A stretch of 64,000 bases of DNA from Lysobacterales bacterium (GTDB taxonomy: Bacteria; Pseudomonadota; Gammaproteobacteria; Xanthomonadales; Xanthomonadaceae): the NCBI GenBank assembly GCA_019510195.1, contig JAEKKW010000068.1, positions 1-64,000 on the forward strand, given 5' to 3'. The notes beneath the pieces were generated by a model. That model saw only the letters and a list, made by a program, of their open reading frames with translations. It searched no databases and had not been told where the DNA came from. Positions 22,205 to 31,011 of the stretch are shown piece after piece. Position 1 is the first letter of the stretch. The number at the start of each line of letters is the position of its first letter. The translations under genes were made by a program, and so were the position numbers.

Positions 22205-23884
22205 TCAGAGAAAGGGCGTCATCCCGGCCCCGAAGGCCGTCACCAGCCGGGTCAGCCACCATTTCACCCCGAGGACGGAGACCCCCGGGAAGTCGCCGAC
22301 CGCCCGGTAGCAACGATGGAAATCGGGATCGCGGATCGACAACGGCCGCGGACAGTCGGGACCGGCGCGGAACTCGAAGGCGGTGGCGTAGCGGCTCGGC
22401 CACAGGTCGAAGATCGGCAGGCGTTCGCTGGCGCGGACGATGGTGTCGTCGACATCGGCGATGCCGGGTTCGCGCGGCGCGATCACCCAGGCATTCGCCG
22501 GCTGGGTGTCGCGCTCGATGCTGTCGGCCACGCGCGCCGCGAAGGCCGGATCTCGGATGATCAGCGCGCTCTCGGTGTTGTAGTTGACACCGCGCGGATC
22601 AAAGTTGTGGGTGCCGACCACGGCGATGCTGCGGTCGACCACCAGCGATTTCGCGTGCAGGCCGACGCGCGGGCGATCGGATTCCGGCGGTAGTGGCCGG
22701 TTGAGGCCATACAGCAGCACGCCGCGCCGCGAGGCGTCCTCGCCACTGGCGGGCAACGGGCGACGGCCAGCCCCGCTTCCGCGCACGATGCTTCCGGCGC
22801 CCTCTTCGCCTGCCACGTCTTCGGCGGTCACCAGTTCTCCGACGCGCATCGGCACGTCCTGCGGAAACGGCTTGAGTTCATACATCTCGAAACCGAAGCG
22901 CTTGAGAAAGCGCCGGCGGTATTTGTAGGCCATTGCATAGGTGAGCGCGTTGTCGATGCCCGCCAGGCTGCTGGTCGACACGATCACCCGCGGCGGATCG
23001 GCACGCCGGTGCAGCGCCTGGAACAGCCGCTGCGCACCGTGGGTCAGCACCAGATAGGGCGTCTGCACCAGGACTTCGTGCTGCGCCGATTGCACCACCG
23101 CGCCGACCACGCTGGACGCGGGCGCAACGGTGCGTCGCTTGGCGCCATCGTCATGCTTGCCGGGCGGATCGGCGACGAACTCGACATCGGCGACGGCAAC
23201 CAGCGCATCGCCAAGCCGTTTGCGCAGCAACGCCGGATCGGCGGAAGCATCCTGCATCGCTTGCACGCGTTCCGGCATCTCGTAGCGCTTCGCCGACAAC
23301 GCCGGCACGCCATGGGCGAGCAGGATCTTCGCGACGTCATTCAATTGCTCGACCGGAACGCTCTGCGGCGCTGCCCAGAACGCGTCGAAATTGGTCTGCA
23401 TCGCCTTCGCCGCAGGCCCCGATACCAGCACGTCGCGGTCGAGGAAATTGTAGGCCTGCGACCAGTCGTAATAATCGTCGCTGTAGTTGCGACCGCCGGT
23501 GACACCGACTTCGCCATCCACTACCAGCACCTTGGTGTGCATGCGTTGGTTGAGCTGGCGGAAGCGCAGGAAACTGGCGAGCACGTAATCGACGTAGTTC
23601 GGCCGCCCGAGGTTGAACAGCGGGCTGTAGATGCGCAGCTGGAAGTTGCGATGGATGCCGGAGAGTGCCGCCAGGGTTTCCGGCGACTCCATCGCCGACA
23701 GCTGGTCGATCAACACGCGCACCTGCACGCCGCGCCGCGCCGCCGCCAGCAATTCGCGCAGGATCATGCGCCCGGCATCGTCTTCCTTGTAGATATAGGT
23801 CTGGAGGTCGATGCGTTCGCGCGCACTGCGGATCATGTGCATGCGCGCCAGCAGCGCATCCTGGCCGTCATCCAGCAGCAGCAT
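22205..23884 (-). CDS. phospholipase D/cardiolipin synthase-like protein; N-terminus probably extends upstream
   Basis: 559 aa; two HKD motifs MHTKVLVVDGEVGVTGGRNYSDDY and LHAKSLVVDRSIAVVGTHNFDPRG; the frame stays open upstream of the first ATG with protein-like sequence (see finding). Confidence 0.88.
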   Translation of the reverse strand: MLLLDDGQDALLARMHMIRSARERIDLQTYIYKEDDAGRMILRELLAAARRGVQVRVLIDQLSAMESPETLAALSGIHRNFQLRIYSPLFNLGRPNYVDYVLASFLRFRQLNQRMHTKVLVVDGEVGVTGGRNYSDDYYDWSQAYNFLDRDVLVSGPAAKAMQTNFDAFWAAPQSVPVEQLNDVAKILLAHGVPALSAKRYEMPERVQAMQDASADPALLRKRLGDALVAVADVEFVADPPGKHDDGAKRRTVAPASSVVGAVVQSAQHEVLVQTPYLVLTHGAQRLFQALHRRADPPRVIVSTSSLAGIDNALTYAMAYKYRRRFLKRFGFEMYELKPFPQDVPMRVGELVTAEDVAGEEGAGSIVRGSGAGRRPLPASGEDASRRGVLLYGLNRPLPPESDRPRVGLHAKSLVVDRSIAVVGTHNFDPRGVNYNTESALIIRDPAFAARVADSIERDTQPANAWVIAPREPGIADVDDTIVRASERLPIFDLWPSRYATAFEFRAGPDCPRPLSIRDPDFHRCYRAVGDFPGVSVLGVKWWLTRLVTAFGAGMTPFL

Positions 23885-24456
23885 GCGGTTGCCCGCCCGC
23901 GGATTGGCGCTTTCGAATACCGATGGATCGGCGCAATGGTCGGCGCGCTGGCAGTCGACGCCATCGCTGCGGGCGGCGATCGCGATCGCCTCGGCATGGG
24001 TTCGGCCACGCCGGGTTCGATCGCGGCATCGTCGGGCAGGCGCAGCACCACCGTGCCCGACGGCGGCATCCCGCGCGCTTCACCGCTGCGCCCTTCCGAC
24101 AGGAAGGCCGCCAGTTGTTCCAGCGCCGGGTTGTGCCCGACCAGCCACAGGACATGGGCATCGCGGGCATTTTCGATCAGTCCGATCAGCGTTCCGACAC
24201 CGGCTTCGTAGATCGCGGCTTCCTCGCGCACCGGCAAGTCGCCGGTGGCCTTCATCACTTCCTGCAGCGTTTCACGGGTGCGTTGCGCCGGTGAACACAA
24301 CACCAGATCGGGCGGTTGTGCATGCACCTTCAACCACACGCCGGCTTCCGTCGCTTCCTTGCGGCCGATCGTCGACAGCACGCGGTCCATGTCGGACTGC
24401 CCGGGCCCGTGCGGCTCGGCGTGTGCGTGGCGGATCAGCACCAGTTCTTTGGGCAT
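23833..24456 (-). CDS. sixA: phosphohistidine phosphatase SixA-like, C-terminus probably aberrant
   Basis: MPKELVLIRHAHAEPHGPGQSDMDRVLSTIGRKEATEAG, HVLWLVGHNPALEQLA; sequence after ...EPGVAEP is low-quality and overlaps the PLD frame. Confidence 0.82.
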   Translation of the reverse strand: MPKELVLIRHAHAEPHGPGQSDMDRVLSTIGRKEATEAGVWLKVHAQPPDLVLCSPAQRTRETLQEVMKATGDLPVREEAAIYEAGVGTLIGLIENARDAHVLWLVGHNPALEQLAAFLSEGRSGEARGMPPSGTVVLRLPDDAAIEPGVAEPMPRRSRSPPAAMASTASAPTIAPIHRYSKAPIRGRATACCCWMTARMRCWRACT

Positions 24457-24531
24457 GAGGGGTGTCCGTGATTCGGGAGAAGACAGGTTATCGTTCAGGA
24501 TGCAAGCCGGCGTCAAGGCCGAATCGACACA

Positions 24532-26847
24532 TCAGCGCGGCACCAGCGTCACCCGATCGAGCACCCACATCGTCGGCCGGGTATCCCCGGTGAAGCGGAT
24601 GCACAGGTCGCTGGTGCCCGGCGCGTTCTGCAACCGCGCGCGCAGGGTGATGAACCCGTCGGCATCCGGTTGTTCCGGCATCGGCACCGCCGCCAGCAAT
24701 GGTCCGTCGCAACCTGCATGCACCTCGAGTTCACCATGGGCAGTCTTCGCCGGCTTGAACGCGCGACTGGGTTCGTCGTGCGCCAGCTGGAAGAAATAAG
24801 GGATGCGGCCAGCACGGACTTCCACTGCTCCAATGTCGGCCAGTGGCGCGCGCTTCCACGTCCAGCACGGATCGAAGATGTCCACATTGAAGATCGCGCG
24901 ATCGCCGGTGCGCGGGCCGTCATCCTCCAGCCGCAGGACAAGCTTGCGGGCGCAGGTCGCCAGTTCCTCGTCGCTGCGGCTGCGCAGCGAGGCGGCAGTG
25001 AATGTGCGCGTGACTGCTGCACCCAATGGTTTGCCGTCGAAGAACGCCTGCGCGCTGAGCGTGGCCGGCAATGGCAAGCCGAGGCTCGTGTAGTACGTCG
25101 GCGATATCGCCGTCGGTGCACTGCCATCGGTGGTGTAACGCATGGTGTAGCCCAGCGGTTCGCGCAACGCGATCTCCACGCCGCCATCCTGCGCTTCGGC
25201 CGACACGATCGGCTGGAACGGCGTCGCGGCATAGGCGATGCCCAGCGCGCGCCAGCGCGGCAACATCGCCGGCAGCCTCTGCAGGAATTCGCCGTAGTCG
25301 CGTGCCGATTTCGGCGACCATGCCACTTCGGCCAGCGCGGCGATGCGCGGGAACAGGGCGTGCTGCACGCGCGCGATGGTACGCATGTGCTCGGTCCAGA
25401 CATTGGCCTGCACGCCGAGGATGTGCGTCGCCTGTTGCGCATCCAGCACCTTCGGCACCGGTTCGAAATCGTAGACCTGCTTCAGCGTGACCAGCGTGGG
25501 GCGCCCCGGTATTTCATCGGGCGAATCGGTCTGCAGATAGTCGAGGTAGAGGTCGCCGGCCGGCGCCATCACCACGTCATGGCCTTGTTTCGCGGCGTCG
25601 ATGCCGCCCTCCGCGCCGCGCCAGCTCATCACCGTCGCTGATGGCGGCAGCTTGCCGGCGAGAATCTCGTCCCAGCCGATCAGGCGCTTGCCGTGCGCGG
25701 ACAGATGGCGTTCCAGTCGCGCGATCATCCACGCCTGCAGGCCTTCCTCGCCGTTGACGCCGAGTTCGCGGATGCGCGCCTGCATCTTCGCCGACGCCTT
25801 CCATTGATCCTTGACCGCCTCGTCGCCACCGATGTGCACGTAGCGACCGGGGAACAGTTTCGTCACCTGCCCCATCACGTCTTCGAGGAAGCGCATTGTC
25901 GCTTCGTCGGCATTGAACAGGTTGACGTTGACGCCCCACTCGCTGGAGACCGCAACCGGTTGGCCGGACACGCCGAGTTGCGGATAGGCAGCGATCGCCG
26001 CGGTGGCGTGGCCGGGAATGTCGACTTCCGGCACCACGTCGATATGTCGCGCAGCGGCGTAGGCCACCACGTCGCGGATCTGTGCCTCGCTGTAGAAACC
26101 GCAGTACGGCACCGGCTCGCGCGTGGCCTCATTGATGCCGGCATCGCCTGCGGGCACGCGACAAGCACCCGTCGTCGTCAGCTTCGGCCAACCCGGCACC
26201 GGGAAGCGCCAGCCCTGGTCATCGGTCAGGTGCCAGTGGAAGACATCGAGCTTGAGTTGCGCCATCGCGTCGAGCAGGCGCTTGATGTCGTCGACCGACT
26301 GGAAATGGCGCGCCGAATCCAGCATCAGCCCACGCCAGCCGAAACGCGGCGCGTCATCGACATGCAGTGCCGGCAATTCCACGCGAGGAGCGGGCTCGCC
26401 CGAAGTCAGCAACTGCGCCAGCGTCACTGCACCGTAGTACAGGCCCTTGTCGTCACCGGCACGCACGCGCACGCCATCCGCATCGATGTCGATGGCATAG
26501 GCGTCGGGCGACGGCCACGCCTGCGACGCATCGATGGCGAACGCGATGCCGCCCTTCGCCTTGCCCGCAACCGGCTTTGCTTGCAGTGGCACGGACGCCG
26601 GCAGCATCGCCGCGAATTGCGTGGCCACCGTGCGCGCGACGGCACCATCGGCATGGACGCGGATATTGCCGCCGACCACGAAGCTGCCCGGCTTCCGCAC
26701 CATGTGCGCCGGTTGCGGCAACAGTTTCGGAATGACGATGCCGGCATCTCCTGCCCATGCGCCGGGTGCGCAAAACAGGCCCAGGCAGAAAGCGACGATT
26801 GTCGGGACGACGGCGCGTGGCTTCATCTCGGATTCCTTGTTCGACAT
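24532..26847 (-). CDS. beta-N-acetylhexosaminidase (glycoside hydrolase family 20), secreted
   Basis: 771 aa; signal peptide; GWRGLMLDSARHFQ, WHLTDDQGWRFP, HIGGDEAVKDQW, CTERM chitobiase-like domain YTTDGSAPT. Confidence 0.94.
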   Translation of the reverse strand: MSNKESEMKPRAVVPTIVAFCLGLFCAPGAWAGDAGIVIPKLLPQPAHMVRKPGSFVVGGNIRVHADGAVARTVATQFAAMLPASVPLQAKPVAGKAKGGIAFAIDASQAWPSPDAYAIDIDADGVRVRAGDDKGLYYGAVTLAQLLTSGEPAPRVELPALHVDDAPRFGWRGLMLDSARHFQSVDDIKRLLDAMAQLKLDVFHWHLTDDQGWRFPVPGWPKLTTTGACRVPAGDAGINEATREPVPYCGFYSEAQIRDVVAYAAARHIDVVPEVDIPGHATAAIAAYPQLGVSGQPVAVSSEWGVNVNLFNADEATMRFLEDVMGQVTKLFPGRYVHIGGDEAVKDQWKASAKMQARIRELGVNGEEGLQAWMIARLERHLSAHGKRLIGWDEILAGKLPPSATVMSWRGAEGGIDAAKQGHDVVMAPAGDLYLDYLQTDSPDEIPGRPTLVTLKQVYDFEPVPKVLDAQQATHILGVQANVWTEHMRTIARVQHALFPRIAALAEVAWSPKSARDYGEFLQRLPAMLPRWRALGIAYAATPFQPIVSAEAQDGGVEIALREPLGYTMRYTTDGSAPTAISPTYYTSLGLPLPATLSAQAFFDGKPLGAAVTRTFTAASLRSRSDEELATCARKLVLRLEDDGPRTGDRAIFNVDIFDPCWTWKRAPLADIGAVEVRAGRIPYFFQLAHDEPSRAFKPAKTAHGELEVHAGCDGPLLAAVPMPEQPDADGFITLRARLQNAPGTSDLCIRFTGDTRPTMWVLDRVTLVPR

Positions 26848-26865
26848 GGCGATTCTCCCACTTCG

Positions 26866-26893
26866 AAAAAAACGGGGCCCGGAAAGGGCCCCG
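26866..26893 (-). terminator. Rho-independent terminator downstream of the TonB receptor
   Basis: aaaaaaacggggccc-ggaaa-gggccccg; on the minus strand a perfect 8-bp GC hairpin followed by a T run. Confidence 0.88.
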
Positions 26894-26929
26894 AGGTGGG
26901 GTAGGTCAATGGAACGGTTGCCGTTGCGA

Positions 26930-29620
26930 TCAGAACTTGAAGTGCAGGTTGAGGTAGTACTGGCGGCCGTTGCTGTAGAACGAGGTCGGGATGGTCGCGG
27001 TCTGGTAGTACTTGATCACCGGGTCGTTGAGGTTCAGCGCATCCAGGCTGACGCTCAGCCACTTGGTGGCCTTGTAGCTCAACGACGCCGACAACGTGCC
27101 GAAGCTGTCCTGGTAGTACGGGTTCGCCGCCTTCAGCCCGATCAGGAACGAGGAACGGCGGGTATAGCTGACGCGCGCGCCGAAGGTGTCGTTCTCGAAG
27201 TAGGCACCGATGTTGTAGGTGTTCTTCGAGGTACCCAGCAGGTTGTGGCTGCCGTCCGTCCAGGTGTGCGACGACGAACCGTCGGCGTAGGTGTAGTTGG
27301 CGTTGATGCCGAAGTTCTTGCCGATCGGCTGTTCGTACACCAGTTCCACGCCCTTGACCTTGGCATCGGCATTGATCGGCATCGCGATCTGGTAGGCCTC
27401 GAGCTGGTGCGTCAGTTCACTGAACAGCATCTGGGTCTGGGTGCCGTAGGCGACGTAGTCCTTCATGTTCATCGAATACACGCCGGCCGACAGCAGGCCG
27501 CGCGGCATGAAGTACCACTCGAGGTTGGCATCGAAGTTGGTCGACAACACCGGCTTCAGCTTCGGGTTGCCGCCACCGCCGGTCTTGTCGAGATCCGAAC
27601 CCCAGGACGACGCGCCCAGCGCGGAATAATCCGGCAGGGTCTGCGTCTGCGAACCGGCAAGGCGCAGCACCAGGTTGCTGGCCAGGTCGTACTTGAAGTT
27701 GGCGCTCGGCAGGATGTGATTGATCTTGTTGCTCTGGTACACCCGCTTCCAGGAACCGAACAGGCTGCTGACGTCGGGATTCACCGTGTCGGCGAAATAG
27801 GTGTAGATGCCCTGCTTGATGTTGACCGAACGCAGGCCGAAGTTGCCGTTCCAGTGGGCACCCTCGAAGTTGGCCTGGGCGTAGAACGCCGTGCTCTTCT
27901 CGCGGACGGTGAACTCGCCGCCGTAGTTGTGGCGGCCGTTCGGGCCATCGTTGTTGGACAGCCATGTCGAGTTGTTGAGGATGGCGTTCTTCAGCGCATC
28001 CGGCGTGTAGTACCAGATGTTGCGCGGGAAGCTGCCGCCGATGTTGCTGGCGAAGCCGCCCGGGTAGTAGTCCACCGCAGCACCGTTCAGTGCGGATGCG
28101 ATATCGCCTGGGCTGGCGCCTTCCGGCGACACCGCGCGACGGGTATGGCTGGCCATGCGCACGCCGAAATCCAGCGAGGAGAACGCGCCGGCATTGAAGT
28201 AACGGGTGAAGTCGGCGGTCGCCCACTTCTCGCGATCGATCGCCTTCACCTCCTGGTTGCCCCAGGTACCGAAACCGGTGGTGGCCGGGCCGGTATTGCC
28301 GCCGACATTCCAGTCCACCGGCGAACCGGTGCCGTGTGTCTGCCAGCTGGCGCCGCCACCGACCGCACTGGTCACCTCCGCGATGAACTGGCGCGCGGTT
28401 TCGCCCTGGCCATAGCTCGAACCCAACTGGAACTTGGCGGAAAGATTTTCGGATGCCTGCCAGTCGCCATCAATGGTGAAGTAGCCGCTCTTGGCGGTGG
28501 CTTCGCGCGAGATCATGTCGTAGACGGCATAGGCCGTGCCGGCCTGTCCCGTGTAATTGGCCTTGGTCAGCACGCCGTTCTGCACCACGTACCCGGCGTC
28601 GGGCGATTGCGTGTTGGCGAAGTTTCCGCCCCACAGCATGTAGTTGCGGTTGTAGTTGTTGGCCTTCATGTTCGACACGAAGCCAGTCACGCCGAGGGTG
28701 AAGCTGTCGCTGGTCTTGACCTGCACCGAAACCAGGCCACCCCTGCGGTCACGTTCCTGTTCGAACAGGGTCGAGCCCAGCAGGCTCGGGTAATAGACGT
28801 TGGCGAGATCGGGATGCGCCAAGGCAACGGCCGAAGTCGGACTGATCTGCGCGAAACCGCCCGGCAGTTCCTGCGCCTGGCGACTCAGGTGGCGCTTCTG
28901 CGAGAAGGCCTGGACCATGAAAGCGAAGTTGCCGGCATTGTTCTTGTAGTTGAACAGCGCCGACAGCTGCGGATCGTACTTCTTGGCCTGGTCGGAATAG
29001 ACCGCGCCGATCGAGCCTTCACCGGTGATGCCCTTGGCGAACTGCAGCGGCTTGCGGGTGATGATGTTGACAGTGCCGGTGGTGCCACCGTCGGCCAACT
29101 TGGCCTGCGAGGTCTTGTTCACTTCCACCGAATAGACGAGTTCGGACGGCAGCAGGGTGTAGCTGACGCTGCGGCCCATGTTGCCGCCCTGGCTGAGCAC
29201 GAACCAGTCGGCCGACGCCACGGAATGGCCGTCGATCATGGTCTGGGTCAGGCTCGGGCTGGTGCCGCGCAGGCTGACGCGATCGGCTTCGTCGAAGCCG
29301 CCTTCATCGGCGCTGGACGAGCTGATGTTGACGCCCGGCAGGCGCTGCAGGGTGTCGGCGACGTTGTGCGCCGGCAGCTTGCCGACATCTTCGGCGGTCA
29401 CGACCTCGATGTGCGACTTGGCGTTGCGCTTGGTGTCGAGCGACTTTTCCTGCGCGCCGCGGATGCCGGTGACGACGATCGAGTCGAGTTCGCCGGGTTT
29501 CTGCTGCACGGTCTTCGCCGGCTGTTGTTGTGCCTGTTGCGCGTCCTGGGCCATCGCATTGCCGGCGGCACCGAGCGCCGCGAGAATGCTGATCGACAGC
29601 AGTGTCTTGTGAAGTTGCAT
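26930..29620 (-). CDS. TonB-dependent receptor (Xanthomonas/Caulobacter type), likely GlcNAc/chitooligosaccharide uptake
   Basis: 896 aa from MQLHKTLLSISILAALGAAGNAMAQD; TonB box-like LDSIVVTGIRGAQEKSLDTKR; plug PGVNISSSSADEGGFDEADRVSLRG; C-terminal YYLNLHFKF. Confidence 0.93.
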   Translation of the reverse strand: MQLHKTLLSISILAALGAAGNAMAQDAQQAQQQPAKTVQQKPGELDSIVVTGIRGAQEKSLDTKRNAKSHIEVVTAEDVGKLPAHNVADTLQRLPGVNISSSSADEGGFDEADRVSLRGTSPSLTQTMIDGHSVASADWFVLSQGGNMGRSVSYTLLPSELVYSVEVNKTSQAKLADGGTTGTVNIITRKPLQFAKGITGEGSIGAVYSDQAKKYDPQLSALFNYKNNAGNFAFMVQAFSQKRHLSRQAQELPGGFAQISPTSAVALAHPDLANVYYPSLLGSTLFEQERDRRGGLVSVQVKTSDSFTLGVTGFVSNMKANNYNRNYMLWGGNFANTQSPDAGYVVQNGVLTKANYTGQAGTAYAVYDMISREATAKSGYFTIDGDWQASENLSAKFQLGSSYGQGETARQFIAEVTSAVGGGASWQTHGTGSPVDWNVGGNTGPATTGFGTWGNQEVKAIDREKWATADFTRYFNAGAFSSLDFGVRMASHTRRAVSPEGASPGDIASALNGAAVDYYPGGFASNIGGSFPRNIWYYTPDALKNAILNNSTWLSNNDGPNGRHNYGGEFTVREKSTAFYAQANFEGAHWNGNFGLRSVNIKQGIYTYFADTVNPDVSSLFGSWKRVYQSNKINHILPSANFKYDLASNLVLRLAGSQTQTLPDYSALGASSWGSDLDKTGGGGNPKLKPVLSTNFDANLEWYFMPRGLLSAGVYSMNMKDYVAYGTQTQMLFSELTHQLEAYQIAMPINADAKVKGVELVYEQPIGKNFGINANYTYADGSSSHTWTDGSHNLLGTSKNTYNIGAYFENDTFGARVSYTRRSSFLIGLKAANPYYQDSFGTLSASLSYKATKWLSVSLDALNLNDPVIKYYQTATIPTSFYSNGRQYYLNLHFKF

Positions 29621-29645
29621 TTTGGTTCTCCGGTCAGTGGATGAC

Positions 29646-29678
29646 CCAGGCCCGTACTCGCGGGACCGTCGGGCCTGG
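29646..29678 (-). other. Intergenic stem-loop between glk and TonB receptor genes
   Basis: ccaggcccg-N15-cgggcctgg, 9-bp perfect stem with no adjacent T run on the minus strand. Confidence 0.65.
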
Positions 29679-29684
29679 TTGTTG

Positions 29685-30716
29685 TTATGCGTTGCCAGCC
29701 CACTCCCGCCGGGCTGTCGTTTCTTGCGGGTGCTCTTCCAGGTGCTGCTGGTACCAGCTCGCCGCGCCGAGCACGCCGAGTCGTTCGTTTTCGACAAGCC
29801 AGACCGGCACGCGCTCGAGCAGGGGTCGCATCGCGCCCTTGTCGACCAGTCGTTCGCGGAAGTCGCTGTGCGCCAGGAAATCCACCAGTTGCGGCAGCAC
29901 GCCACCGGCGACATGGACGCTGCCGGCGCAGATGATCGCGGCGAGATCGCCGATCGCGCTGCCAAGCAATGCGCAGAACGACAACACGGTATCGCGCGCG
30001 CGCGGGTCGCCGTCGCGGGCGCCACGCGTGACTTCGGCAGGCGAGGCAAAACGTGGAGTCACGCCTTCGATCGCACAGATGGCGCGATAGAGATTGCCAA
30101 GACCGGGGCCGGAGACCAGATGTTCGATCGCGACATGGCGCCCGCCGCGCTGCATCCAGCGCAGGATCTCGATTTCACGCGGCGTCACCGGCGCGAACGC
30201 CGGCCAGCCGGCCTCGGTCGGCAGCACCACGTTGCCGTGCGCGGTCGTGATGCAGACCGCCGCGCCCAATCCGGTGCCGGGGCCGACCACCAGCATCGGT
30301 CCCGGCGCCGCCTTGTCCACGCCCGGCGTGAGCAGGCGCCGGTCGTCCGCCGTCAGGCGCCCGGCGCCGTAAGCGGCGGCGGCGAAATCGTTGATGACGT
30401 GCAGGTCGCTCAGGCCGAGTTCGCGGCGCATCTCCGGCAACGACACGTCCCACGGCAGGTTGGAATTGACCAGCTGGCCATCCAGCATCAGCCCGGCGCT
30501 GGCGATCGCCATGCGGTCGGTGCCATCGCGCTGGCCGGCGACGAAGTCGGCAAGGATCGCGGTCAGGCTGGGGAATTCGGCGCAACTGTATTTGCGATAG
30601 GCCTGGACCTCGATGACGCGATCGCGATCGGTCTGCACCAGGGCGACGCGCGCATGCGTGCCGCCAATGTCGGCGGCGACGAAGCGTTCGGCGTTGGACC
30701 CCAGACTGCCTTGCAT
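29685..30716 (-). CDS. glk: glucokinase-family sugar kinase (probable GlcNAc kinase by context)
   Basis: 343 aa; FVAADIGGTHARVALVQ, VINDFAAAAYGAG, GPGTGLGAAVCI. Confidence 0.88.
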   Translation of the reverse strand: MQGSLGSNAERFVAADIGGTHARVALVQTDRDRVIEVQAYRKYSCAEFPSLTAILADFVAGQRDGTDRMAIASAGLMLDGQLVNSNLPWDVSLPEMRRELGLSDLHVINDFAAAAYGAGRLTADDRRLLTPGVDKAAPGPMLVVGPGTGLGAAVCITTAHGNVVLPTEAGWPAFAPVTPREIEILRWMQRGGRHVAIEHLVSGPGLGNLYRAICAIEGVTPRFASPAEVTRGARDGDPRARDTVLSFCALLGSAIGDLAAIICAGSVHVAGGVLPQLVDFLAHSDFRERLVDKGAMRPLLERVPVWLVENERLGVLGAASWYQQHLEEHPQETTARREWAGNA

Positions 30717-30760
30717 GACAGGCCCCCGGCCTCATGTGACGGCGCGACATTGACCGGGGA

Positions 30761-30776
30761 TTGACAACGTTGTCAA
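30761..30776. promoter_or_regulatory. Perfect 16-bp palindrome TTGACAACGTTGTCAA, candidate LacI-family (NagR-like) operator
   Basis: Exact inverted repeat with central CG in the divergent glk/nagP intergenic region; related TGACAACGTTG at 30924-30934. Confidence 0.75.
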
Positions 30777-30923
30777 CAAACTGCCGCATTCACCTTCCAG
30801 AATGGCGCTTTTGCCTCGTTTAACCGGATTTTTCTGCTGCATAGCAGCATGCACCTGGTGATCGCTCCAGTCTTTCCAAGGCAATCCTCGGCCATGACGA
30901 ATGGCAGTTTCCGCGTCAACGGA

Positions 30924-30934
30924 TGACAACGTTG
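30924..30934. promoter_or_regulatory. Second operator-like site TGACAACGTTG upstream of nagP
   Basis: Shares 11 bp with the 30761 palindrome; ~80 bp upstream of the nagP start. Confidence 0.55.
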
Positions 30935-31011
30935 CGCCGATTCCTGTCTTGTGTCTCAATCGGGTCATTCGTCATCACGCCGCCTGATTGGCGCACCGGG
31001 AGCCGCAGCGC

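Noticed and set aside
26534-29644. 1036-aa plus-strand ORF
   Set aside because: Antisense shadow of the TonB receptor and GH20 genes.
29621-30049. N-terminal extension of the 1039-aa TonB receptor ORF
   Set aside because: The upstream part is out-of-frame glk sequence; the signal peptide start MQLHKTLL at 29620 is the credible start.
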